A stretch of 64,000 nucleotides of DNA from Lentibacillus salicampi. GTDB taxonomy: Bacteria > Bacillota > Bacilli > Bacillales > Amphibacillaceae. The stretch spans positions 1 through 64,000 of the forward strand of contig NZ_SRHY01000006.1 of the NCBI RefSeq assembly GCF_004565465.1. The letters run 5' to 3'. The translations under genes and the position numbers were made by a program. Below, piece after piece: positions 1 through 8,043 of the stretch (position 1 is the first letter of the stretch; every line of letters begins with the position of its first letter). The notes beneath the pieces were generated by a model that was not told the origin of the DNA, made no database searches, and saw nothing but the letters and a program-made list of their open reading frames with translations.

Positions 1-127
1 ATATATTTCCATATCCCCGCCAAATGGATCCGAGATATCATAATTAATCAGACTGGATTCAAGTTTTTGAATTTTTTCCCAGTCATCCTGCAAATAGTCA
101 TGAAGTTGCTTTTCGAGTTCATGAGAC
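1..127 (-). pseudogene. duplicated 3' part of ywlE (partial, runs off left edge)
   Basis: These 127 bases are identical to 377-503, inside the complete ywlE gene; the match stops at base 128. They encode part of the inserted charged segment and the DPFGG region of YwlE and lack the N-terminal catalytic loop. The piece is joined in frame to a broken rpiB start (119-268). A tandem duplication with a 376-bp period explains this, with an intact rpiB probably lying beyond the left edge. An assembly artefact is the alternative. Confidence 0.8.
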
Positions 128-268
128 ATGCCAACGCCAGCGGATATATCTCCGTTTCCGGGAACAACCCGTATCCTCGTATTCAATAGCCAGTTCGTCA
201 AGCAGTTTTTTTACCTCGTTTCGAATGCCATTGCCTGCGTGATCCCCTGTTATCATCACTTTCATCAT
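119..268 (-). pseudogene. rpiB: truncated rpiB (ribose-5-phosphate isomerase B) start
   Basis: A 49-codon ORF follows a perfect AGGAGG site (275-280) and starts MMKVMITGDHAGNGIR, the N-terminus of RpiB/LacAB-type sugar isomerases, including the conserved DHAG. About 35 residues in, after EYEDTGC, the family pattern is lost. An apparent one-base shift near 161-166 moves the reading (GNGDISAGVGM) into the frame of the ywlE fragment at 1-127. In B. subtilis rpiB (ywlF) directly follows ywlE, so gene order fits. This copy cannot make an active isomerase. Confidence 0.7.
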
Positions 269-310
269 GCGCCACCTCCTGATCAAAAACATCACTCATT
301 TGATAAACCA

Positions 311-919
311 TCACGTGCCATTCAGCTCTTTAGCCAATTCGTTAATATGCTGTTTCAATTCTTTTAATGTTTTCCAATATATTTCCATATCCCCGCCAAA
401 TGGATCCGAGATATCATAATTAATCAGACTGGATTCAAGTTTTTGAATTTTTTCCCAGTCATCCTGCAAATAGTCATGAAGTTGCTTTTCGAGTTCATGA
501 GACCCCATTTTGCCCTGATTGTGGTGAATAAACCGGGACCGCTTTTCCTCATAATCGGCATACTGCTTTTTCAAATCGTTCCAAATTTTCTTGTCGTTAT
601 TCGAAACATATTCCTTTAACGTATAATACTTTTCCTGAAAATCGGGATATTCGAGAATCAGTGACTGTTTGTGTTGCGTTGTCATCGTCAGCACCAGGTC
701 CGCCCACTGCAGCAGTTTGCCCGTTACCGGCTGAGATGTGGAATCAAGCACGACGCCATCTTGTTGCAAGGCGTCCACCGCATGATCGTTCGGACGCTGA
801 TTGTTCACAGCAAAAATCCCCGCCGACTGCACTTCAGCCCCAGGTACTTTATGTTTTAATAATGCTTCTGCCATCGGGCTTCTACACGTATTTCCCGTAC
901 AAACAAACAATATCTTCAT
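311..919 (-). CDS. ywlE: protein-arginine phosphatase (low-molecular-weight PTP fold), enlarged
   Basis: YwlE removes phosphate from arginine residues placed by the McsB kinase and so opposes arginine-tagged proteolysis. The P-loop CTGNTCRS lies at residues 7-14 with the nucleophile Cys7; Thr11 is the residue that in B. subtilis YwlE favours phospho-arginine over phospho-tyrosine. The general-acid loop DPFGG is at 172-176. The protein has 202 residues against about 150 in B. subtilis; the extra 60 or so (about 107-168) form a charged, probably helical insert just before the acid loop. The start has GGAGGGTC upstream. It lies in the ywlC-mntP-ywlE-rpiB order of B. subtilis. Confidence 0.93.
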   Translation of the reverse strand: MKILFVCTGNTCRSPMAEALLKHKVPGAEVQSAGIFAVNNQRPNDHAVDALQQDGVVLDSTSQPVTGKLLQWADLVLTMTTQHKQSLILEYPDFQEKYYTLKEYVSNNDKKIWNDLKKQYADYEEKRSRFIHHNQGKMGSHELEKQLHDYLQDDWEKIQKLESSLINYDISDPFGGDMEIYWKTLKELKQHINELAKELNGT

Positions 920-1070
920 TGGTGACCCTCCGCATTCCGTGGGGGGGATATATTTACCCTAACTCAAATAATATCATAGAATGGTATGGTTGTCAGAAAA
1001 AATCAGAATATAAGTTGCAGAAAACAGCTGAGATGCCTTCTCCTTTGGTAAGTCGGTCCATTTCACAATT

Positions 1071-1100
1071 AAAAGACCCTCCACCGCCGGCAGAGAGTCT
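1071..1100 (-). terminator. Rho-independent terminator after mntP
   Basis: Read on the minus strand, an 8-bp stem (AGACTCTC / GAGGGTCT, one G-T pair) with an 11-base loop is followed by TTTTAATT. It lies just past the mntP stop. Confidence 0.75.
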
Positions 1101-1112
1101 CCCAGTTTTTCA

Positions 1113-1667
1113 TCATCCGAACAATATATTTAATCCAAACCCGCAAAGGATGCTGCCGCCCAATATTTCACTATAAACGCCGAGTAACCCGCGCATTTTC
1201 CGTCCTAAAATCATCCCTGCCCAAGTCAACATCATACTGGCTGCCCCAAATAACAAGAGGGCGATAACCGTCTTCACCTGCGACAGCCCAAGACTGAGGC
1301 CGACTGAAAAGCTGTCAAGGCTAACACTCAGCGCGAAAAAGATCAACCCGAATCCGACCGGCTCGGCCAAACGTTTCGCCTCATGATTAAACGCGGAAAA
1401 AACCATCTGTGCCCCAATCCCTACGAGCAAAAGCCCCCCTGTAAGTAATGCATATTGCCCGATTTGTTCAGAGATTGCTTGTCCCAGCAAAATACCAATA
1501 AACGGCATAATCATATGGAATAATCCGATTACGGCGCCCACAATGGCAATCCGCTTCAGCCTGAGGCGCTGCATCCCCATACCAAGACTGACGGAAAATG
1601 CATCCATCCCTAATGCTATTGCCATAAATACAAGTGATACAATTTCCCCGATCTGATAAACCGACAT
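1113..1667 (-). CDS. mntP: manganese efflux pump MntP
   Basis: MntP (DUF204) is an inner-membrane Mn(II) exporter. The 184-residue product has six hydrophobic segments and the two internal repeats of the family, each with an acidic signature: DAFSVSLG near the N-terminus and DSFSVGLSLG in the second half. The ATG at 1667 is chosen because AGGGGG ends seven bases upstream; a TTG at 1673 would extend it by two residues. It is ywlD in the B. subtilis order. No yybP-ykoY riboswitch is visible upstream, unlike the TerC gene at 62610 in this window. Confidence 0.92.
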   Translation of the reverse strand: MSVYQIGEIVSLVFMAIALGMDAFSVSLGMGMQRLRLKRIAIVGAVIGLFHMIMPFIGILLGQAISEQIGQYALLTGGLLLVGIGAQMVFSAFNHEAKRLAEPVGFGLIFFALSVSLDSFSVGLSLGLSQVKTVIALLLFGAASMMLTWAGMILGRKMRGLLGVYSEILGGSILCGFGLNILFG

Positions 1668-1758
1668 CCACAATCCCCCTCGGACATGCTATTAGACTAT
1701 ATGTTTGTCCAGGGGTGAATATGCAAGTCTTTCAGCAGAGATATGGAGGGGAATCAGG

Positions 1759-1797
1759 TTATCCACAACTACAAATTCAATACATCAATTATCCACA
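1759..1797 (+). promoter_or_regulatory. two perfect DnaA boxes
   Basis: TTATCCACA occurs at 1759-1767 and again at 1789-1797, both on the plus strand and 30 bp apart. The second overlaps the last codons of ywlC, where it encodes VDN. They may belong with the larger cluster upstream of ywlC. Confidence 0.55.
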
Positions 1798-2807
1798 TAA
1801 GCTGTCGCTGCTTTTTTCAGTCGGTTCATAATGGCCTGCCCAATGTCTATCTGTGGAAAAGTCTCGCACACAATCAGATCGACATCCCCATTTTTAAAAA
1901 TACGTAAGGCATCGTACAGGCTCGCTGCAATTTCACGCAGATCTGAACCAAGTGGGATGATCTGGTCGGCCTGAAGTTTATCAGCCGTTTCCGTACTGGC
2001 CATGACCCCGACACGCTTCCGATTGTCTCGCTCTTTATCGATAACACCTTGGATTTTCTCAAGAGCTCCTTCCACTAGCCACATAGGAACTTCAGGTGCA
2101 TAATGAGTGTATTTCATACCGGGTGCCTTTGGGCGATCAGCCGTATTTGCCAGTGCCGGGTCAACCATCACAGATCCGACTGCCGCTTGGAGCTGCTCCT
2201 TCGTGATGCCGCCGGGTCTGAGAACGACCGGTATATCCTGTGTACAATCGATGACAGTTGACTCCACACCAACGCCTGTCGGGCCGCCATCAACAAGACC
2301 GGCGATTTTTCCCTGCAAATCCGCCCATACATGATCTGCAGTTGTCGGGCTTGGTTTACCGGAAATGTTCGCGCTTGGGGCGGCAATCGGGAGACCACAC
2401 GTTTTCAATAGTTTCCGAGCCACCGGATGTTCCGGAATCCGCACGCCAATTGTGGATAACCGGGCTGTTACATTATCAGCGCACACACCATTGCTTGGCA
2501 AAACAATGGTTAATGGCCCAGGCGTAAATAATTCCAGCAGCTTTTCAGCGACAGCCGGCAGCGTGCTGACCAAACCACGCAGCTGTTCTTTCGTGGCAAC
2601 ATGGGCGATCAGCGGATTATCTTCCGGCCTCCCCTTTGCTTTAAAAATGCCCGAAACAGCCCTCGCGTCGGTTGCATCCGCTCCCAGTCCGTAAACCGTT
2701 TCAGTCGGAAATGCCACCGTATGGCCATTCTGCAGCAATTCCGCCGCTTCCTGAATTGCCTGATGATCAGGCTGTTCCCTTTGTATGTTCCATCGTTTCG
2801 TCTGCAT
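1785..2807 (-). CDS. ywlC: L-threonylcarbamoyladenylate synthase (Sua5/YwlC)
   Basis: This enzyme makes threonylcarbamoyl-AMP from threonine, bicarbonate and ATP, the first step of t6A modification at position 37 of ANN-decoding tRNAs. At 340 residues it is the long Sua5 form: a YrdC domain (about 10-205) with VAFPTETVYGLGADA and KGRPEDNPL, then a linker and a C-terminal Sua5 domain (about 240-335). The gene lies between a GNAT-like gene and mntP, as in B. subtilis. The 480 bp upstream carry a cluster of DnaA boxes. Confidence 0.95.
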   Translation of the reverse strand: MQTKRWNIQREQPDHQAIQEAAELLQNGHTVAFPTETVYGLGADATDARAVSGIFKAKGRPEDNPLIAHVATKEQLRGLVSTLPAVAEKLLELFTPGPLTIVLPSNGVCADNVTARLSTIGVRIPEHPVARKLLKTCGLPIAAPSANISGKPSPTTADHVWADLQGKIAGLVDGGPTGVGVESTVIDCTQDIPVVLRPGGITKEQLQAAVGSVMVDPALANTADRPKAPGMKYTHYAPEVPMWLVEGALEKIQGVIDKERDNRKRVGVMASTETADKLQADQIIPLGSDLREIAASLYDALRIFKNGDVDLIVCETFPQIDIGQAIMNRLKKAATAYVDN

Positions 2808-3047
2808 TGCAGTTATCCCTCTTTTCTATCGTATATCCCTTATCTAATGGACCGTAATCCCCGGATCATAAACGGGAGATAACTGTTCGTAAATGGCCGA
2901 ATAAGTCCGGTTCTGCAGAACGCAGGTCCCGGGAGACATCGTTCGTGCTCTTAGCTTTGTTATTTATATCAACAGAAAAAAGCATCCCACTGCATGAAGT
3001 TTAATCGAACAGCGATTTATACGCAAAAAAATAAGCCTGATGGAACC

Positions 3048-3284
3048 TTTTCCACAGGCCATCCACAAGGTGAAAGGTGATATCAATGCTCCGAAACCGA
3101 AACATTTGTTCTATTCCTTTTAAGAAAGGCCGAATTTCGGGAACATCCTGCCATGACAGCAAAAGCGTGAACTTTTTGATAACTATTTTTACACAGCTTT
3201 TCCACAAGTATGTGTATAATTCGTGCTGTTATCCAGCTGTTTTAAACAAGTTACCCACAACATGGTGTGCATAACTGTTGATAA
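3048..3284. promoter_or_regulatory. DnaA-box cluster upstream of ywlC
   Basis: At least seven 9-mers close to TTATNCACA fall within 98 bp: TTTTACACA 3187-3195, TTTTCCACA 3198-3206, TTATACACA (minus) 3211-3219, TTATCCAGC 3229-3237, TTACCCACA 3251-3259, TTATGCACA (minus) 3266-3274 and TTATCAACA (minus) 3276-3284. TTTTCCACA 3048-3056 and CCATCCACA 3059-3067 lie nearby. B. subtilis has, as I recall, a DnaA-binding cluster at ywlC. The rest of 2808-3288 shows no convincing gene. Confidence 0.8.
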
Positions 3285-3288
3285 GTGT

Positions 3289-3690
3289 TTAAGAAACGTT
3301 ATACGTCCACCAATTACCTTTATTATTCGGATAATTGGTCACAAATGTATTTTCTTTTTGTGGGTAAAACTGCAGTGCTTCAAGCAGCACATCAACCATT
3401 GGCTGGTGACTGTGGACAAATAATTGCTTCGCCTGTTTTTCTTTGGCCAACGTCAGTATGGATTCCAATAAAACGGGCAATGATGACGCGGCATTCTTGG
3501 TCACGTAAAGCTGTTTCAGCCAGTAATGATCCTGATCAACGGTATCAATGACAAAACAGCCCTCAATTGTTGCATTTAATTCAACAACATAACCTTTTTC
3601 CAGCAATATATTCCGTTTGACATCTTTGTTGCTTTCCAAAAAACGCTCCAGCTTCTCTTCTGTCACATGATTCGCTGCGATCAGCTCCAT
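3289..3690 (-). CDS. small GNAT-like protein (ywlB position)
   Basis: This 133-residue protein starts MELIAANHVTEEKLERFLE after a GAGGTGAG site. Its strand pattern (GYVVELNATIEGCFVI, then HYWLKQLYVTK, then a helix and a HSHQP segment) suggests a small acetyltransferase-type fold, but no clear acetyl-CoA loop (R/Q-x-x-G-x-G/A) is visible. B. subtilis has the acetyltransferase-like ywlB in the same slot between spoIIR/ywlA and ywlC. The name rests on position and general appearance; the substrate is unknown. Confidence 0.6.
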   Translation of the reverse strand: MELIAANHVTEEKLERFLESNKDVKRNILLEKGYVVELNATIEGCFVIDTVDQDHYWLKQLYVTKNAASSLPVLLESILTLAKEKQAKQLFVHSHQPMVDVLLEALQFYPQKENTFVTNYPNNKGNWWTYNVS

Positions 3691-3778
3691 TTTTTCTCAC
3701 CTCTATGTTTTCGGGTTAGGGTTCAAATTTCTGAACAACCTTTCTAGTACGTTATGCAGAAACTATAAAGTCTATGAC

Positions 3779-4402
3779 CTAACTAAACCATTCAAAGAGA
3801 AAAAATTTGACCTCGGCCTCTTCCGTTTCTTCCTCATTTTCATCTTCCTGCGTTTCCTCATCTGCTTTATCCTCTTCCGCTTCTGCAACACTGGTTCCGT
3901 TCGAAAAATCAAGAAAGCAAAGCGGCGGGAAGAGCACACACCACCAGTTGGCCCCCTGGCCTTCTCCAAGGGTGATGAGTACCGCTTCATATTCACCTGG
4001 GGGATACAGGTAGGAACCGTATAATTTGGCGGGAAACGTAATGTTTTTTCCATATTCAACTTCAAGGGACTGCTGCTCACTTTCCTCTTCCAAAACATCT
4101 TCCGCAACAGCGCGGATTTTCGGAATGTTGGCTTCTATTAATTTTCGGGCTTCGTCGATATCGGTTAAATCCTCGACCCAATCAGTGATGACAGCATTCA
4201 CCTCATCACGGACCTTGCGTTTTAAATCCTGATCATCCGGTTGATCACTGTTAGCCAGAATGCGCAGACGGATTGCTTCATCCGGAATCACCTGTATATC
4301 GGACTGGGAGCTGCTTGATTCAGCCTCTTCACTCATAATTTGAATCGGCATTGCTAGTATAATCATCATCAATATAATTGCAGAAATCATAAGCCGCTGC
4401 AT
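3779..4402 (-). CDS. spoIIR: stage II sporulation protein R
   Basis: SpoIIR is made in the forespore under sigma-F and secreted into the intermembrane space, where it triggers SpoIIGA to process pro-sigma-E in the mother cell. The 207-residue product has an N-terminal signal/anchor segment, the conserved IRLRILANSDQPDDQ block, and YGSYLYPPGEYEAVLI plus NWWCVLFPPLCF. The ATG at 4402 is chosen because GGAGAGGGG lies nine bases upstream; an ATG at 4435 has no such site. A strongly acidic Glu/Asp stretch of about 30 residues precedes the usual C-terminal KFFLFEW motif, consistent with a salt-adapted lineage. Confidence 0.93.
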   Translation of the reverse strand: MQRLMISAIILMMIILAMPIQIMSEEAESSSSQSDIQVIPDEAIRLRILANSDQPDDQDLKRKVRDEVNAVITDWVEDLTDIDEARKLIEANIPKIRAVAEDVLEEESEQQSLEVEYGKNITFPAKLYGSYLYPPGEYEAVLITLGEGQGANWWCVLFPPLCFLDFSNGTSVAEAEEDKADEETQEDENEEETEEAEVKFFLFEWFS

Positions 4403-4503
4403 CGAATAAAACCCCTCTCCAACCTGATTTATCAATCAGTATGGACGAGGGGGATCCTTTTCATACTATGAATCTATTAATTTTTCGGGTCACCGGGTTA
4501 AGC

Positions 4504-5379
4504 TCACTTTTCCGGAGTCGGCGCCTGTTTCAATACCCCACTGACGATGCGGTCTTTTCCATTGATATCCGGGATGATGGCCACGTCACTTTTCGGAAAT
4601 ACGTTTTGCAGCAGTGATTTGACCGCCTCTCCCTGCTGATGCCCAATTTCGAAAACAACCGACCCCTCCTGTTTGATCACATTTGGCAGCCGGGAAATGA
4701 TCTGTTTGTATGCACCCAGTCCATGGTCGCCTGCAAACAGCGCGCGTTCCGGATCGAAGTTTTTGACCGTATCAGCCAGCCATAACTTCTCATCAGGTGC
4801 GATATACGGCGGATTGGAAACCACCATATCCGCTTGAATACGCTGTTCAATCAGCGGCTCCAGGTAATCTCCCTGCAGGAAAATAACCTTTGCACCCAGT
4901 TGCTCTGCATTTTGACGGGCGACATCAAGTGCTTCCTGTGAAATATCGGTTGCATAAACGGTCGCACTCGGAAACAGAAGCGCAAGTGTTACAGCGATAA
5001 TGCCGCTCCCAGTTCCAATATCCACAATGGTCTGCGGCTCTTTGGGGACTGTCTGGTAAATATGTTGAATAAGTTCCTCTGTTTCCGGGCGTGGTATCAG
5101 GGTATGCGCATTGACGTGAAATTCCCTGCCGTAAAAGTAAGCGTGACCTGTTAAATGTTCAACCGGAACGCCGGTTTCCGCATGCTGCTTGATTGCCTGA
5201 TGAAACGGCGTTAACACCGTTTCGGGGACAGGGTCGCGCATCATCATGAAAAACGTTGACCGTGACACGTCTAAATAATGCTGCAGAAGTAATTCCGCCA
5301 CTTTGGCCTCGCGATTATTTTTTTCCAAAAAAAGCGAAGCCCGACGCAGGACTTCGTGTTGTTTCGGTTCATTTTCCAT
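4504..5379 (-). CDS. prmC: peptide chain release factor glutamine methyltransferase
   Basis: PrmC methylates the glutamine of the GGQ motif in RF1 and RF2 using S-adenosylmethionine. The 291-residue protein has the N-terminal helical domain, the SAM-binding motif DIGTGSGIIAVTLA and the catalytic NPPY in VVSNPPYIAP. It starts three bases after the prfA stop, so the enzyme and its RF1 substrate are made from one transcript, the usual arrangement. Confidence 0.95.
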   Translation of the reverse strand: MENEPKQHEVLRRASLFLEKNNREAKVAELLLQHYLDVSRSTFFMMMRDPVPETVLTPFHQAIKQHAETGVPVEHLTGHAYFYGREFHVNAHTLIPRPETEELIQHIYQTVPKEPQTIVDIGTGSGIIAVTLALLFPSATVYATDISQEALDVARQNAEQLGAKVIFLQGDYLEPLIEQRIQADMVVSNPPYIAPDEKLWLADTVKNFDPERALFAGDHGLGAYKQIISRLPNVIKQEGSVVFEIGHQQGEAVKSLLQNVFPKSDVAIIPDINGKDRIVSGVLKQAPTPEK

Positions 5380-5382
5380 TGA

Positions 5383-6453
5383 CTATTCACCAATTTCCTC
5401 GAGTTTCTTCGTTTGTTCTTCCAGCAATAGGGCATCAATGAACTCATCCAATTTTCCTTCCATGACCTGGTCAAGCTTTTGCAGTGTCAGGCCAATCCGA
5501 TGATCGGTCACACGGGTCTGGGGAAAATTATACGTGCGGATGCGCTCAGAGCGATCCCCGGTTCCGACTGCAGATTTGCGGTTCTCATCAATTTCAGCCT
5601 GAGCCTCCTGCTGGAATTTATCGTAAATACGTGCACGGAGCACTTTCATCGCTTTTTCCTTATTTTTGATCTGTGACTTTTCATCCTGACAGGAAACAAC
5701 AATCCCGGTCGGCTCGTGGGTCAGCCGCACCGCGGACATGGTCGTGTTCACACTCTGACCCCCGGGGCCGCTGGAGGCAAATGTATCCACACGAATGTCT
5801 TTTTCGTTCACATCAACTTCCACTTCTTCCGCCTCAGGCAAAACGGCTACCGTTGCAGTCGATGTATGAATACGGCCGCCGGATTCCGTCTCGGGGACAC
5901 GCTGCACGCGGTGTGCGCCGTTTTCATACTTCAGTTTGGAGTAAGCCCCTGTGCCATTGACCATGAAAATAATTTCCTTATACCCGCCGACACCGGTTGA
6001 CGTCGCTTCGATGACATCAATTTTCCAGCCCTGTGACTCAGCATATTTGCTGTACATGCGGTAAAGGTCACCAGCAAATAAAGCCGCTTCATCGCCGCCC
6101 GCTGCACCGCGGATTTCCATAAAGACGTTTTTATCGTCATTCGGATCTTTCGGCAGGAGTAGTATTCTTAAATTCTCTTCAAGCTCATGCTCTTTTTCGG
6201 AAAGCTCCTCCATTTCAGCTTTGGCCATTTCCTGCATATCATCATCTGATTCATCTTCCAGCATTTCTTTCGCATCTTTCAGTTGTTGTTCGATATCTTT
6301 ATACGTTCGGTAGGCCTGCACAACCTGCTCAAGGTCAGACTGCTCCTTGGAGTACTCGCGCAGTTTTTTCGTATCACTTATAACTTCAGGATCACTTAGC
6401 AACTCGTTCAATTTATCATATCGGTCTTCCAGAGACTCTAAACGCTCTAACAC
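5383..6453 (-). CDS. prfA: peptide chain release factor 1
   Basis: RF1 recognises UAA and UAG stop codons and releases the peptide. The catalytic GGQ is in [11 protein letters not shown], and the stop-codon-reading PxT tripeptide appears as PET in RVPETES. The GTG at 6453 ([15 protein letters not shown]) is chosen because GAGGTG lies six bases upstream, giving 356 residues, the usual length; the longer open frame to 6537 has no family similarity. Confidence 0.95.
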   Translation of the reverse strand: MLERLESLEDRYDKLNELLSDPEVISDTKKLREYSKEQSDLEQVVQAYRTYKDIEQQLKDAKEMLEDESDDDMQEMAKAEMEELSEKEHELEENLRILLLPKDPNDDKNVFMEIRGAAGGDEAALFAGDLYRMYSKYAESQGWKIDVIEATSTGVGGYKEIIFMVNGTGAYSKLKYENGAHRVQRVPETESGGRIHTSTATVAVLPEAEEVEVDVNEKDIRVDTFASSGPGGQSVNTTMSAVRLTHEPTGIVVSCQDEKSQIKNKEKAMKVLRARIYDKFQQEAQAEIDENRKSAVGTGDRSERIRTYNFPQTRVTDHRIGLTLQKLDQVMEGKLDEFIDALLLEEQTKKLEEIGE

Positions 6454-6673
6454 AACGGTCACCTCATTTCGATTAACAGTGTAATTATAATATACTCGGT
6501 GGGGGAGGTCAAAGTTCGGTCGTGAGCATTGTGTCAACTTTTTTCGCGATATCGCCTTGGCATCAAAAGTCGCTCTAGTTTTTGGTCGCTTTTCTTGCCT
6601 GCCCGCGCTGCCGATTTTTGAATTATGCCAATGCGTGTTACCACGATTGAATCACACACTCCTCTTTGAAAAT

Positions 6674-6699
6674 AAAAAAAGAGCGCCGCAACACTCTTT
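6674..6699 (-). terminator. terminator after tdk
   Basis: On the minus strand AAGAGTG pairs with CGCTCTT around a six-base loop and is followed by a run of T. It begins at the tdk stop codon. The remaining sequence up to prfA (6454-6673) shows no further gene. Confidence 0.8.
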
Positions 6700-7323
6700 T
6701 CATTCTGAGAATTCAGTTATAGCTTGTTTGCTTTTATGACCGGGTTTACCCGGTACTTCATGATGATGGCGGCATCTGGGCTCATACGACTCCGAAGCCC
6801 CGACCAGGATAACCGGATCATTGAAGGAGGCAGGCTTGCCATCAATCAAACGCTGGGTCCGATTGGCTGGCGAGCCGCAGATCGGACAGATCGCATTCAG
6901 TTTCGAGATCGATTCGCTTTGAGCCATCATTCTTGGCATTGGCCCGAACGGTTCTCCGCGAAAGTCCGTATCAAGACCCGCAGCGATAACACGAATTCCT
7001 TTATTTGCAAGCTCATTCGCAACTGAAACGATGTTGTCATCAAAAAATTGAACTTCATCAATCCCGACCACATCGATATGATGATGCTGGAGATGTTCCA
7101 ATATTTTATCCGAATTTTTGACAGAACGCGCGATGATCGAAGTCCCGTTATGGGAAACAACGGATTCATCGGAATACCTGTCATCAATAATCGGTTTAAA
7201 CACACGAACCGACAGATTGCCGTAAGTCGCCCGTCGAACACGTCGTATCAGTTCCTCGGACTTTCCAGAAAACATGCTGCCGCAGATTACTTCAAGCCAT
7301 CCGCTCTGGTTCATCACGTACAT
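6700..7323 (-). CDS. tdk: thymidine kinase (type II)
   Basis: It phosphorylates thymidine to dTMP in the salvage pathway. The 207-residue protein has the P-loop [14 protein letters not shown], the DEVQFFD motif, and a zinc site built from CPICG and the C-terminal RCRHHH region (Arg-Cys-Arg-His). It sits between prfA and rpmE as in B. subtilis and is followed directly by its own terminator. Confidence 0.95.
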   Translation of the reverse strand: MYVMNQSGWLEVICGSMFSGKSEELIRRVRRATYGNLSVRVFKPIIDDRYSDESVVSHNGTSIIARSVKNSDKILEHLQHHHIDVVGIDEVQFFDDNIVSVANELANKGIRVIAAGLDTDFRGEPFGPMPRMMAQSESISKLNAICPICGSPANRTQRLIDGKPASFNDPVILVGASESYEPRCRHHHEVPGKPGHKSKQAITEFSE

Positions 7324-7420
7324 CAGCGGAAACTCCCTTCAAGGTTGTATCTCTATTATGTATGTTTTCATTAAACATTATTTTGGTCAAAAGTGGAAAC
7401 ATATCACGTATTAAAGTGAA

Positions 7421-7454
7421 AAAACAGGCAACGTGTAAATGAATTGCCTGTTTT
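7421..7454. terminator. bidirectional hairpin between rpmE2 and tdk
   Basis: AAAACAGGCAA (7421-7431) pairs perfectly with TTGCCTGTTTT (7444-7454). T-rich ends on both strands suit termination in either direction; it lies about 180 bp downstream of rpmE2. Confidence 0.75.
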
Positions 7455-7480
7455 CCATATGAATGAGGTATTGTCCCCTC

Positions 7481-7632
7481 AGCTAAATCCAGTCCAGCCT
7501 CCCAGGTGCTAATGGACTTCCTTCCCTTCCTTACAATAAGTCAACATCGATTCACTTACGCTCATCATGTTTCCTTTATCTCATACAGGTCAGTCCTGTC
7601 CATACGCCCCTAACCGGTCGGCTTCGCTTTTT
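7481..7632 (-). repeat. dispersed repeat A, copy 1
   Basis: This stretch is clearly related to 12275-12450. The best-conserved part (about 7540-7590) reads ATAAGTCAACATCGATTC, then a variable base, CTACGCTCATC-like sequence and TGTTTCCTTTATCTC. Read on the minus strand it begins with AAAAGCG immediately after the rpmE2 stop. No reading frame is shared between the two copies, so it is an intergenic element of unknown function. Confidence 0.75.
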
Positions 7633-7635
7633 AAT

Positions 7636-7881
7636 TTATTTCATATTATATTTTTTCTTGAAGCGGTCTACGCGTCCGCCGACTTTATCAGCTTTTTGTT
7701 TACCGGTGTAGAATGGGTGTGAAGCTGAACTGATTTCAACACGGATAAGCGGATAGGTATTGCCATCTTCCCATTCAATTGTTTCTTCAGATGTCTGTGT
7801 TGAACCACTCAGGAATTTATAATCTGAGCTCGTATCTAAGAAAACAACTTTTTTGTATTCCGGATGAATGTCTTGTTTCAT
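7636..7881 (-). CDS. rpmE2: 50S ribosomal protein L31, zinc-free type B
   Basis: L31 bridges the ribosomal subunits. The 81-residue protein has the family ends [14 protein letters not shown] and SHPFYTGKQ...[10 protein letters not shown] but none of the zinc-binding cysteines of the C+ form, and carries the insertion typical of type B. In B. subtilis the zinc form (rpmE) occupies this place beside rho, while the zinc-free ytiA is elsewhere under Zur control. The ATG at 7881 is chosen for its GGAGTGG site; an upstream extension to 7977 is not L31. Confidence 0.93.
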   Translation of the reverse strand: MKQDIHPEYKKVVFLDTSSDYKFLSGSTQTSEETIEWEDGNTYPLIRVEISSASHPFYTGKQKADKVGGRVDRFKKKYNMK

Positions 7882-7902
7882 GTCTTTCCACTCCTTTTTG
7901 CC

Positions 7903-7922
7903 CTGAATCCTTATGCATTCAG
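7903..7922 (-). promoter_or_regulatory. candidate L31 leader hairpin
   Basis: On the minus strand CTGAAT and ATTCAG pair around GCATAAGG, directly ahead of GGCAAAAAGGAGTGG and the rpmE2 start. Ribosomal protein leaders with a small stem at this position are known for L31 in Firmicutes; whether this belongs to one is inferred. Confidence 0.35.
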
Positions 7923-8043
7923 AGTTAGTGTAAGAGCCGTTACAGGTCTCAAACGTCATTTGATTATCTTTAATCACACAGAAAGATTATAACAGCGTCC
8001 GGTTATGATTGCAATAGCCAATCATTACCATGCACCGTCATGA

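Noticed and set aside
1..127. Duplicate ywlE end as purely an assembly error
   Set aside because: It cannot be ruled out, but the junction is consistent with a real tandem duplication that leaves both genes complete, so it is reported as a finding.
3001..3207. 68-residue minus-strand ORF between ywlC and the ywlB-position gene
   Set aside because: It runs through the DnaA-box cluster, has no clear ribosome site and no recognisable motif, so it is probably chance.
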